A stretch of 7,059 nt of DNA from Syntrophobacterales bacterium (GCA_020052215.1 JAGVPN010000122.1:1-7059); one strand, 5' to 3'. Shown: positions 1 to 5,717, counted from the first letter of the stretch. The notes: generated by a model from the sequence alone, not told the origin. Numbers and translations: made by a program.

Positions 1-684
1 CTCCCCCTGGCCTTTGCCGGCGCCGTGGTCCTGGTGACCTGCGTGGGGCTGGTGTTTGAGCGCCTGGCCCTGCGCCCGGTGAAGGACCCCACCCCCATCG
101 CCCTGATCATCATCACCGTGGGCGGCGCCGTCCTGATCAAAGGCGTGGCCATGCTCCTGTGGGGCAAAGATGCCTACACCCTGCCGCCGTTTTCCGGCAA
201 TGTCCCCATCCACCTGGGTCCCGCCACTATCTTGCCCCAAAACCTCTGGGTGCTGGGGATCACCGCGATTGCGGTCGCGGCCCTGGAGGCCTTCTTTCGC
301 CTCACCTTGGTGGGCAAGGCCATGCGGGCCTGCGCCTACAACACCCGGGCCGCCCGCCTGGTGGGCATCGCCGCCGGCCGCATGGTCCAGCTCTCCTTCG
401 GGCTCAGCGCCGCCCTGGGCGCCGGGGCCGGCATTCTCATCGCCCCTCTCACCCTCGGGGTCTATGACATGGGCACCATGCTGGGCCTCAAGGGGTTTTC
501 CGCCGCCATTATCGGCGGCCTGGGAAGCCTGGCGGGCGGGGTCCTGGGTGGCCTGGTCCTGGGCGTGGCCGAGGCCCTGGCTACCGGCTTTATCTCCTCC
601 GGCTACCGGGATGCGGTGGCCTTTCTCCTGCTCCTCCTGGTCCTGTTCCTGCGCCCCCAAGGGCTGGTGGGAGGACGGAAATGA
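1..684 (+). CDS. livH: LivH-type inner-membrane permease of a Liv/HAAT ABC importer, 5' end outside window
   Basis: This is the C-terminal 227 codons of a LivH-family permease (BPD_transp_2 family). The frame is open from base 1, so the gene starts upstream; family members are about 290-310 residues, so roughly 70-80 N-terminal residues are missing. The GTG at 25 is internal, not a start. Seen in the sequence: successive hydrophobic segments; the cytoplasmic loop GKAMRACAYNTRAARLVGI (window codons 105-123), which matches the family's conserved GRAMRA..N...A.L.GI coupling loop facing the ATPases; a glycine-rich GGLGSLAGGVLGG segment (codons 172-184); and the typical ending LFLRPQGLVGGRK. Known role: with LivM it forms the transmembrane channel. 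The stop overlaps the livM start (ATGA), implying translational coupling. The family assignment is secure; the substrate cannot be read from the sequence. Confidence 0.95.
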   Translation, partial: LPLAFAGAVVLVTCVGLVFERLALRPVKDPTPIALIIITVGGAVLIKGVAMLLWGKDAYTLPPFSGNVPIHLGPATILPQNLWVLGITAIAVAALEAFFRLTLVGKAMRACAYNTRAARLVGIAAGRMVQLSFGLSAALGAGAGILIAPLTLGVYDMGTMLGLKGFSAAIIGGLGSLAGGVLGGLVLGVAEALATGFISSGYRDAVAFLLLLLVLFLRPQGLVGGRK

Positions 685-1649
685 CCCAGCCCCGGTTCTT
701 CAACCGCTGGCTCCTCTTCGCCATGGTGGCCGGGGCCATCGCCATCTTCATGGACCAGGACTACTATTACACCCTCCTTAACTTCATCGGCATCCACACC
801 CTGTTGGTGGTGGGGCTCAACCTGCTCCTGGGCTACGCCGGGCAGATTTCCTTAGGACACGCCGCCTTCTTCGGCCTGGGGGCCTACACCTCCGGCATTC
901 TCACCGCCACCGTCGGCGTCGATCCCTGGCTGGCCCTGGTGGCCGGACTGGCGGTCTCAGGCGCCGCCGCCTTCCTCATCGGCATCCCGGCCCTGAAGCT
1001 CCGGGGCTATTACCTGGCCATGGCCACCCTGGGGTTCGGCATCATCGTCTACATCATCCTGAACGAAGCCGACGGTCTCACCGGCGGACCCTCGGGGCTC
1101 AGCGGCATCCCGTCGCTGTCCCTGGCCGGCTTCGCCTTCAATACCCCCCGGCGCCTCTATCTGTTGATCTGGATTATTCTGGGGTTGATCCTCTATATCA
1201 GCGCCAACCTGGTGGGCTCCCGCACCGGCCGGGCCATCCGGGCCTTGCACGACGGCGAAGCCGCCGCCGAGTCTCTCGGGGTCGACACCTTCCGCCTGAA
1301 ACTCAAGATCTTCGTCTGGAGCGCCCTCTACGCCTCCCTGGCCGGGTCTCTCTACGCCCACACCCTCAACTTCATCGCCCCGTCGTCCTTCGGCTTCATG
1401 TTTTCCATCAAGCTGGTGACCATGGTGGTCCTGGGCGGCATGGCCAGCATCTGGGGCTCGCTCCTGGGGGCCGGGGCGCTCACCGTGCTCCCGGAATTAC
1501 TCACGGTATTTCACGATTTCGAAATGGTCATCTTCGGGGCCATCCTCATGGCGGTGATGATCTTCCTGCCCCGGGGCCTGGTCCGGGGCATCCTGGACCT
1601 CTACGAAAACCGGCGTTACAAGCGGCAAGGAGGGAGGATTAGCTTTTAG
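681..1649 (+). CDS. livM: LivM-type inner-membrane permease of a Liv/HAAT ABC importer
   Basis: 322-residue multi-spanning permease and partner of LivH. The start ATG at 681 overlaps the livH stop (ATGA) and has a GGAGG at 670-674 with 6 bases of spacing, so the start is well supported. Family hallmarks: GYAGQISLGHAAFFGLGAYT (residues 51-70), LRGYYLAMATLGFG (107-120), TGGPSGLSGIP (134-144), the cytoplasmic coupling loop RTGRAIRALHDGEAAAESLG (181-200), LGGMASIWGSLLGAG (251-265) and the C-terminal LPRGLVRG (296-303). Oddity: the last codons (Ile-Ser-Phe-stop) run into a 7-base repeat array, and the TAG stop is the TAG of a TTAGCAG unit. The normal end of the protein was probably near QGGR (316-319), and the last three residues and the stop appear to come from inserted repeat DNA. 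Confidence 0.96.
   Translation: MTQPRFFNRWLLFAMVAGAIAIFMDQDYYYTLLNFIGIHTLLVVGLNLLLGYAGQISLGHAAFFGLGAYTSGILTATVGVDPWLALVAGLAVSGAAAFLIGIPALKLRGYYLAMATLGFGIIVYIILNEADGLTGGPSGLSGIPSLSLAGFAFNTPRRLYLLIWIILGLILYISANLVGSRTGRAIRALHDGEAAAESLGVDTFRLKLKIFVWSALYASLAGSLYAHTLNFIAPSSFGFMFSIKLVTMVVLGGMASIWGSLLGAGALTVLPELLTVFHDFEMVIFGAILMAVMIFLPRGLVRGILDLYENRRYKRQGGRISF
1627..1637 (+). promoter_or_regulatory. Orphaned Shine-Dalgarno-like AAGGAGGGAGG at the livM 3' end
   Basis: A near-ideal ribosome-binding sequence lies in the last codons of livM, but no start codon follows at a usable distance. Just after it the 7-base repeats begin. In liv operons the SD of livG commonly sits in the end of livM. I infer this was the livG SD before about 400 bp of element DNA separated it from the livG ATG at 2046. 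Confidence 0.5.
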
Positions 1650-1680
1650 CAGTTAGCAGTTAGTAGTCAGTAGTCAGTAA
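1639..1680 (+). repeat. Left heptamer array (TTAGCAG / TCAGTAG) of the livM–livG element
   Basis: Six consecutive 7-base units: TTAGCTT, TTAGCAG, TTAGCAG, TTAGTAG, TCAGTAG, TCAGTAA. The first units contain the livM stop codon. Bases 1643-1664 pair with 2024-2045 as an inverted repeat (19 of 22 positions). The later units share AGTAGTCAGTAGTCAGT (17 bases, 1662-1678) with the array after livF, linking the two elements. TAG occurs in all three forward frames within the array (1647, 1654, 1661). Confidence 0.85.
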
Positions 1681-1715
1681 AAAATTAGCTATTCTGGTCT
1701 TTTTGTCAAGGAGCC

Positions 1716-1808
1716 ATGCGGATGGTGCAGCCATAGAGAGATTTGGTCGCAGGGAATAAAGCCATGGAGTTGGTAATCGAAATCTATTGGGTAACTCATG
1801 AGTTATAG
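1716..1808 (+). pseudogene. 5' remnant of a four-helix-bundle (S23 / 23S rRNA IVS-family) gene
   Basis: An SD (AAGGAG, 1708-1713) precedes ATGs at 1716 and 1722. That frame reads a few codons, hits TAG at 1734, then continues in the same frame as RDLVAGNKAMELVIEIYWVT (1737-1796) and ends at TAG 1806. Against residues 7-25 of the intact protein encoded at 3894-4250 (DLICWQKAMDLVTEIYRLT), 11 of 19 residues are identical and three more are conservative; 38 of 57 bases match. The family's conserved Trp-Gln before Lys-Ala-Met is replaced by Gly-Asn, and the rest of the gene (about 90 codons) is gone. The internal stop, lost core residues and truncation make this a pseudogene. It is too short for an ORF search to report. 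Confidence 0.7.
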
Positions 1809-1876
1809 TCTATGAATCTTAATCTTTTCCCTATATCGTGTCCCATAGATACCCTGCAAAATATTGGCCTCAATAA

Positions 1877-1980
1877 CTCCCCCTCCCCTGGTGGGAGGGG
1901 GTTGGGGGGAGGGGGATAGGTTGACGCAATCCCCAGCGGTTACACCCCCACCCCAGCCCTCCCCCATCAAGGGGGAGGGA
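1877..1980. repeat. Inverted pair of C/G-rich hairpin repeats
   Basis: Two related units of about 39 bp face each other. The left one (1877-1915) contains a perfect 9-bp hairpin, CCCCCTCCC/GGGAGGGGG (1879-1887 with 1893-1901, 5-base loop). The right one (about 1943-1980) contains CCCTCCCCC/GGGGGAGGG (1957-1965 with 1971-1979, loop ATCAA). The reverse complement of the right unit resembles the whole left unit, including the G-tract tail (GGTTGGGGGGAGGGGG against GGCTGGGGTGGGGGTG). Neither hairpin is followed by a T-tract, so they are unlikely to be intrinsic terminators. They look like a MITE- or REP-like insertion nested inside the decayed element. Confidence 0.75.
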
Positions 1981-2023
1981 GAAAAACTCTGAGAACTTTG
2001 TTAAGGTAATCCTGAAACGCGAA

Positions 2024-2045
2024 GCTAACTGCTAATTGCTAACAG
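2024..2045 (-). repeat. Right heptamer array abutting the livG start codon
   Basis: Three units, CTAACTG CTAATTG CTAACAG (2025-2045), end on the base before the livG ATG. The reverse complement matches 1643-1664 at 19 of 22 positions. Each unit contains TAA, so all three frames are closed (2026, 2033, 2040); the last is in frame with livG, which rules out any upstream livG start. Confidence 0.85.
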
Positions 2046-2831
<786 letters not shown>

Positions 2832-2834
2832 AGA

Positions 2835-2848
2835 CGGTTTTCGGTTTT
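2835..2848 (+). repeat. Two perfect CGGTTTT heptamers just after the livG stop
   Basis: CGGTTTT occurs twice in tandem three bases after the livG TAA (2829-2831). The sequence before the livF ATG (TAAACCGAAACC, 3075-3086) reads as an inverted, imperfect version; TTTCGGTTT-like bases are shared. The array is short, so chance is possible, but the position matches the other heptamer arrays in this window. Confidence 0.5.
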
Positions 2849-2863
2849 CTGTGAGAGAAAGCC

Positions 2864-2917
2864 CTGGTGGCACAGGCTTCCAGCCTGTGCGGAACAGGCT
2901 GGAAAGCCTGTTCCACC
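2864..2917. repeat. Twin hairpins / alternative cruciform in the livG–livF spacer
   Basis: Hairpin 1: GCACAGGCT/AGCCTGTGC (2870-2878 with 2882-2890, loop TCC). Hairpin 2: GGAACAGGCT/AGCCTGTTCC (2891-2900 with 2905-2914, loop GGAA). The two hairpins are also complementary to each other: bases 2872-2888 against the reverse complement of 2895-2912 differ by one missing base, and GTGG/CCAC close the outside. One long stem is therefore an alternative fold. There is no T-tract. This resembles dispersed 'CAGGCTGGAAGCCTG'-type intergenic repeats seen in many bacterial genomes. Confidence 0.75.
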
Positions 2918-2930
2918 TGTGACAAATTAT

Positions 2931-2982
2931 GTAGGGCGGGCACTGCCCGCCGGCTTTTAGATTCATGTTGGGCGGTGCCTAC
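2931..2982. repeat. GTAGGGCGGGCACTGCCCGCC palindromic repeat with partial inverted partner
   Basis: A 7-bp stem GGCGGGC/GCCCGCC (2935-2941 with 2945-2951, loop ACT) begins with GTAGG. Bases 2970-2982 (GGGCGGTGCCTAC) are a shortened inverted partner, so GTAGG at 2931 can close on CCTAC at 2978. This has the form of a dispersed intergenic palindrome; it encodes nothing I can see. Confidence 0.65.
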
Positions 2983-2996
2983 AATATATGACTGAT

Positions 2997-3032
2997 AAAT
3001 TGGTCATTATTCCTAATAAATGACCACAATTT
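2997..3032. promoter_or_regulatory. AT-rich imperfect palindrome upstream of livF, possible operator
   Basis: AAATT–GGTCATT–ATT (2997-3011) mirrors AAT–AATGACC–AATTT (3015-3032), with one unpaired A at 3018 and two unpaired bases at 3026-3027. The central seven-base arms (3002-3008 and 3019-3025) are perfect. It overlaps a possible -35 element, so it could bind a dimeric regulator. Alternatively GGTCATT/AATGACC may be single inverted heptamers of the repeat type seen elsewhere in this window. The sequence does not decide between these. Confidence 0.4.
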
Positions 3033-3059
3033 GGCACATTGACCGGTACTTGTTTTAAC
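3031..3059 (+). promoter_or_regulatory. Possible sigma-70-type promoter for livF
   Basis: TTGGCA (3031-3036) matches the -35 consensus at 5 of 6 bases. A 17-base spacer leads to TTTAAC (3054-3059), a weak -10 (4 of 6). A start site near 3066 would give a leader of about 25 bases before the livF ATG. The insertion-filled spacer makes a local promoter plausible, but the -10 is poor. Confidence 0.25.
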
Positions 3060-3061
3060 CC

Positions 3062-3090
3062 AAACCCCAGGACCTAAACCGAAACCCCTA
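3062..3090 (-). repeat. Degenerate AAACCCC/AAACCGA-type repeat abutting the livF start
   Basis: AAACCCC, AGGACCT, AAACCGA, AACCCCT can be read in a 7-base register ending one base before the livF ATG. It is the inverted counterpart of the CGGTTTT pair after livG, though weakly conserved. The only SD-like tetramer (AGGA, 3069-3072) is 18 bases from the ATG, too far to work normally. Confidence 0.35.
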
Positions 3091-3828
3091 ATGTTAAAGA
3101 TTCGCAACCTCTCCGCCTATTACGGCTCCGTCCGGGCCTTGAGCGGCGTGACCATGCACATCCGGGAGGGCGAGATCGTCACCCTCATCGGGGCCAACGG
3201 CGCGGGGAAGACCACCCTGCTCAACGCGGTCTGCGGACTGGTCCGGAAAGATGGAGACCTGGAGTTTTCCGGGCGTTCGCTTCAGGGTCTGGCGCCCGAA
3301 GAGATCGTGGGGCTGGGGCTTTCCCAGGTACCCGAAGGCCGCCAGCTCTTCGCGCCCATGACCGTGGCGGAGAACCTGGAGCTGGGGGCGTACCGCCGCT
3401 ACCGCAAAGAGTCCAAGGCCGCCATCAACGCTGACCTGGAGCGGGTCTTTCAGCTCTTTCCCCGGTTACAAGACCGCCTGGCCCAGCAGGCCGGCACCAT
3501 GAGCGGCGGGGAGCAACAGATGCTGGCCATCGGCCGGGCCTTGATGGCCCGCCCCCGGCTCTTGCTGTTGGATGAGCCGTCCCTGGGCCTGGCCCCCATC
3601 GTGGTGGAAGACATCCTGGCCCGGCTGAGCCAGTTGCGCCAGGAGGGGGTAACCATTCTCCTGGTGGAGCAGAACGCCCGGGCGGCGCTGAAGGTGGCTG
3701 ACCGGGCCTACGTCCTGGAAACGGGCCGGATCATCTTAAGCGGGCCGGCCGCCGACCTGCTCCAGGACCGCCAGGTGACCCGGGCTTACCTGGGCCGGGA
3801 CTACAAGGAGTTCACCGAGGGGAGGTAA
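3091..3828 (+). CDS. livF: LivF-type ATPase subunit of a Liv/HAAT ABC importer
   Basis: 245-residue cytoplasmic ABC ATPase, partner of LivG. Motifs: Walker A GANGAGKT (34-41), Q-loop SQVPEGR (Gln79), signature MSGGEQQMLAIGRAL (137-151), Walker B LLLLDEP (157-163), SLGLAP (164-169) where the D-loop Asp is Ala, and LLVEQN (190-195) where the H-loop His is Gln194. The last two substitutions are standard for LivF; together with LivG's intact His215 they imply an asymmetric LivG–LivF pair with one fully canonical half. The start at 3091 gives the usual LivF N-terminus (MLKIRNLSAYYG) but has no recognisable SD. The TAA stop at 3826 belongs to the first degenerate heptamer (TAAGTAG) of the following repeat array, so the insertion may supply the stop codon. 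Confidence 0.96.
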   Translation: MLKIRNLSAYYGSVRALSGVTMHIREGEIVTLIGANGAGKTTLLNAVCGLVRKDGDLEFSGRSLQGLAPEEIVGLGLSQVPEGRQLFAPMTVAENLELGAYRRYRKESKAAINADLERVFQLFPRLQDRLAQQAGTMSGGEQQMLAIGRALMARPRLLLLDEPSLGLAPIVVEDILARLSQLRQEGVTILLVEQNARAALKVADRAYVLETGRIILSGPAADLLQDRQVTRAYLGRDYKEFTEGR

Positions 3829-3858
3829 GTAGTCAGTAGTCAGTAGTCAGTAGCCAGT
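3826..3858 (+). repeat. Left 31-bp heptamer terminal inverted repeat of the livF–ligase element
   Basis: Four units in register from 3828: AGTAGTC three times, then AGTAGCC, then AGT. The 31 bases 3828-3858 match the reverse complement of 4261-4291 at 29 of 31 positions. The array begins on the livF stop codon. Stops occur in all three forward frames (3826 TAA; TAG at 3830, 3837, 3844, 3851). Confidence 0.92.
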
Positions 3859-3893
3859 TTTTTTGGACAGGTAGACTTGAGGAGAAATGATTT

Positions 3894-4250
3894 ATGACCA
3901 GATACTATATGGATTTGATCTGCTGGCAGAAAGCTATGGACCTGGTCACGGAAATTTATCGCCTGACCAAACAGTTACCCAAGGAAGAGGTTTTTGGGCT
4001 CGCCAGCCAACTTTGTAGGGCAGCGGTTTCTATTCCAAGCAATATTGCTGAAGGCCAGGGACGTTTATCCAAAGGAGAATTTCGCACATTTTTAGGAAAT
4101 GCCAGAGGATCATTATCAGAACTGGAAACTCAAATTATCATATGCAAGAATCTTGACTATATTGCTGAACAAGAGGCGGCAAGATTGCTCGAGATGGCTT
4201 CGGAAGTGGGTCGCATTCTAAATGGGCTGATAGCTTCGATGAAAAAATGA
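3894..4250 (+). CDS. Four-helix-bundle protein of the S23 / 23S rRNA intervening-sequence family
   Basis: 118 residues, all helical by appearance, with the family's diagnostic pattern: DLICWQKAMDLVTEIYRLT (7-25), FGLASQLCRAAVSIPSNIAE (34-53) followed by GQGR (54-57), and SLSELETQ (73-80). Known of the family: members were first found inside intervening sequences of 23S rRNA genes in Leptospira and relatives, solved structures are pentameric helical barrels, and the Avd protein of diversity-generating retroelements is a distant relative that binds nucleic acid with reverse transcriptase. The molecular function of the stand-alone form is not established. The start ATG has GAGGAG at 3879-3884 with 9 bases of spacing; ATG 3887 is in another frame. 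The gene lies between inverted heptamer arrays and is much AT-richer than its neighbours, consistent with arrival on an element and no role in transport. Confidence 0.92.
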   Translation: MTRYYMDLICWQKAMDLVTEIYRLTKQLPKEEVFGLASQLCRAAVSIPSNIAEGQGRLSKGEFRTFLGNARGSLSELETQIIICKNLDYIAEQEAARLLEMASEVGRILNGLIASMKK

Positions 4251-4260
4251 TGGGTCCTTT

Positions 4261-4291
4261 ACTGACTACTGGCTACTGACTACTGACTACT
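4261..4291 (-). repeat. Right 31-bp heptamer terminal inverted repeat of the livF–ligase element
   Basis: ACT followed by units GACTACT, GGCTACT, GACTACT, GACTACT. It is the reverse complement of 3828-3858 except at two positions, because the variant C-for-T unit occupies a different place in each array. It ends directly at GGAGGAG, the ligase SD. Its TGA triplets (4263, 4277, 4284) close two of the three frames; the variant unit removes the third. Confidence 0.92.
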
Positions 4292-4301
4292 GGAGGAGCA
4301 C

Positions 4302-5552
4302 ATGCGCCAACCGGAAATTGAGGCCATGGACCGGGGGGAGATGGAACTGCTGCAACTGGAGCGCCTCCAGAGCACCCTCACCCGGGCTTACCGTCAGGTG
4401 AAGTTCTACCGCCGCCAGTTTGACCGGTTGGGGCTGAACCTGGATGACATCCGGAGCCTGAATGATTTGGCCCGGCTCCCCTGCACCACCCGGGGCGACC
4501 TGTCGGAAAACTACCCTTACGGTCTGTTCGCGGTGCCGCTCCGTGACATCGTCCGCATCCTGTCCTCCCCCGGCACCACGGAAAAGCCCCTGGTGGTGGG
4601 CTATGCCGTCCCGGACGTCAAGCTCTGGCTGGAACTCCTGGCCCGCTTGTACGTGGCCGCGGGCGTCACCCGGGAAGACATCTTGCAGATAATCCTGCCG
4701 CCGGGTCTGGCCAACTGGCGCCGGGACCTCCAGGCCGGGGCCGAATACCTGGGCTCCTCGGTAATCCCGCCGGCCACCCTGAACTTTGCCAAAGAACTCA
4801 TGGTGATGAGGGACTACAAGACCTCGGTGTTGGTGACCACACCGCCCCTGGCCCGGCACCTCTTGACGGTGATGACCCGCATGGACCTGGACCCCGCGGC
4901 GCTCAGCCTCAAGAGCGCCCTGCTGGTGGCCTCGCCGCTTGCTGCGGAGGCGCGCCGGGAGATCGAAGCGGGCTTTCAGGTGAAGTGCGCCACGGCCTAT
5001 GGCATCACCGAGGTCATGGGGCCGGGTTTGGCCTTCAGTTGCGGCGCCGACGGGGGGCTCCATTTTTCGGAAGACCATTTCTATCCGGAGATCATCGATC
5101 CCGAAACCGGAAACCCGGTCCCGCCCGGCGCCCCCGGGGAGTTGGTGATCACTACCCTGAGCACCGTGGCCTTCCCGTTGGTCCGTTTTCGCAGCGGCGA
5201 CCGGACTTCACTCCTACAAGAACCTTGCGCCTGCGGCCGCACCCTGGCGCGCCTGGGGGAGATCGCCGGCCGCACCGACCCCATCTTCTCCGTGGGAGGC
5301 ATCAAGGTCCACCCGGACCAGGTGGGGGCCTTGATCCGGGAGGCCTTAGGGGGGCACCCGCCAAAATTCAGTCACCGGGTGGTCTCGGAGGAGGGCCTGG
5401 AAATCCTGGACATCGAACTGACGGTGGAAGAGGGGTTTTTCTCGGACGAAATCAAGGCGTTGGAATGCCTGTGCCGCCAGGCCCGGCGTCATTTGGCGGA
5501 CCACCTGGGCATCAACGCCCGGATTACCTTAAAGGAACTGGGCCTGGAATAA
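4302..5552 (+). CDS. Phenylacetate-CoA ligase (PaaK)-family adenylate-forming protein, divergent and C-terminally short
   Basis: 416 residues, against about 430-440 for PaaK. PaaK enzymes join aryl acids to CoA through an acyl-adenylate. Family features: N-terminal YRQVKFYRRQFDRLGL (30-45), P-loop region SSPGTTEKPLVVGY (88-101), YGITEVMGPGLAF (233-245), HFSEDHFYPEIIDPETG (254-270), PGELVITTL (278-286), RFRSGDRT (295-302) with the ribose-binding Asp300, CACGRT (309-314) and hinge GRTD (323-326). Oddities: PaaK's SSGTTGKP is SPGTTEKP here, RGVNVFP is GGIKVHP, and the protein stops at KELGLE, before the expected PRSEGKA(K/R)R motif holding the catalytic lysine. GGAGG at 4292-4296, five bases before the ATG, supports the start. 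The context suggests activation of the imported acid, but activity is doubtful; it may be a binding or sensing relative or a gene in decay. Confidence 0.85.
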   Translation: MRQPEIEAMDRGEMELLQLERLQSTLTRAYRQVKFYRRQFDRLGLNLDDIRSLNDLARLPCTTRGDLSENYPYGLFAVPLRDIVRILSSPGTTEKPLVVGYAVPDVKLWLELLARLYVAAGVTREDILQIILPPGLANWRRDLQAGAEYLGSSVIPPATLNFAKELMVMRDYKTSVLVTTPPLARHLLTVMTRMDLDPAALSLKSALLVASPLAAEARREIEAGFQVKCATAYGITEVMGPGLAFSCGADGGLHFSEDHFYPEIIDPETGNPVPPGAPGELVITTLSTVAFPLVRFRSGDRTSLLQEPCACGRTLARLGEIAGRTDPIFSVGGIKVHPDQVGALIREALGGHPPKFSHRVVSEEGLEILDIELTVEEGFFSDEIKALECLCRQARRHLADHLGINARITLKELGLE

Positions 5553-5600
5553 GCGGATGGTGTCGAGGGAGAAGCAAGGGAGCGGCGCGGTTTCTACTGA
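5553..5600 (+). other. Possible decayed C-terminal extension of the ligase gene
   Basis: Read on in frame past the TAA at 5550, the DNA gives ADGVEGEARERRGFY, then TGA at 5598. The position and the EGEAR..RR.FY pattern resemble the PaaK C-terminal segment (P-R-S-E-G-K-A-R-R-F), with Glu where the catalytic Lys should be. This could be the remnant of a lost C-terminus after a nonsense mutation, or a chance match; it is short. Confidence 0.3.
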
Positions 5601-5710
5601 AGAAACGCAGTGGTTACCCCGTTTAGTAAGGACAGTGGTGAAGCTGAAGAGTCAACCAGTTAACATTTTTTATTTTTCTTTCCGCCGAAAATAGCCTATA
5701 AGAAAAAGAT

Positions 5711-5717
5711 AAGGAGG
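5711..5717 (+). promoter_or_regulatory. AAGGAGG ribosome-binding site deciding the livK start
   Basis: A full AAGGAGG touches ATG 5718 with no spacing, so that ATG cannot be served by it. ATG 5724 is 6 bases away, the best spacing; ATG 5727 is 9 bases away. The AT-rich leader upstream (about 5658-5710, with TTAACA at 5660 and TATAAG at 5697) may hold a promoter, but I find no correctly spaced -35/-10 pair. Confidence 0.8.

Larger units (their letters stand above)
1639..2045 (+). mobile_element. Decayed heptamer-bounded insertion element between livM and livG
   Basis: About 400 bp inserted exactly between the livM stop region and the livG ATG, where a liv operon normally has little or no spacer. 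The ends are inverted heptamer arrays (1643-1664 against 2024-2045, 19 of 22 matched). Inside is a broken 5' piece of a four-helix-bundle (S23-family) gene, then low-GC DNA without coding signals (about 1809-1876), then a pair of C/G-rich hairpins. The layout repeats that of the intact element at 3826-4291, so I call this a degenerate member of the same family. That it is or was mobile is inference: I see no transposase, and mobilisation would have to be in trans. Confidence 0.6.
3826..4291 (+). mobile_element. Intact heptamer-bounded element carrying a four-helix-bundle gene
   Basis: A 466-bp unit between livF and the ligase gene. Its 31-bp termini are inverted arrays of AGTAGTC differing at two positions. 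It is flanked on both sides by GGAGG (3821-3825 and 4292-4296), which may be a 5-bp target duplication, although GGAGG is also an SD and could recur for that reason. It carries one gene. Base composition is unlike the operon: bases 4081-4140 are 35% G+C (21 of 60), against 70% (42 of 60) for livF bases 3541-3600. No transposase is present, so any movement would rely on outside enzymes or on the RNA-level route suggested by the protein family. Mobility is inference; the boundaries and composition are seen. Confidence 0.7.

Noticed and set aside
158..165. LivG LPLGLKRM signature as evidence of an inactive ATPase (residue numbers)
   Set aside because: Walker A, Q-loop, Walker B, D-loop and His are all intact, and the LivG signature is known to vary. 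The difference alone does not support loss of function.
1879..1979. C/G-rich hairpins as Rho-independent terminators for livM
   Set aside because: No T-tract follows either hairpin on either strand, and two facing copies fit a dispersed repeat better.
3894..4250. Four-helix-bundle gene as a diversity-generating retroelement Avd
   Set aside because: No reverse transcriptase, template repeat or variable repeat is in the window. The protein fits the general S23-family pattern, so only a distant relationship to Avd is claimed.
3828..4291. Insertion sequence with transposase
   Set aside because: The only gene is the 118-residue four-helix-bundle protein. It has no DDE, HUH or serine/tyrosine recombinase motif.
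4287..5078. 263-codon minus-strand open frame opposite the ligase
   Set aside because: It is rich in Gly, Gln, Arg and Val without a domain pattern, antisense to a clear PaaK-family gene, and ends in the right heptamer array. It is a shadow frame.
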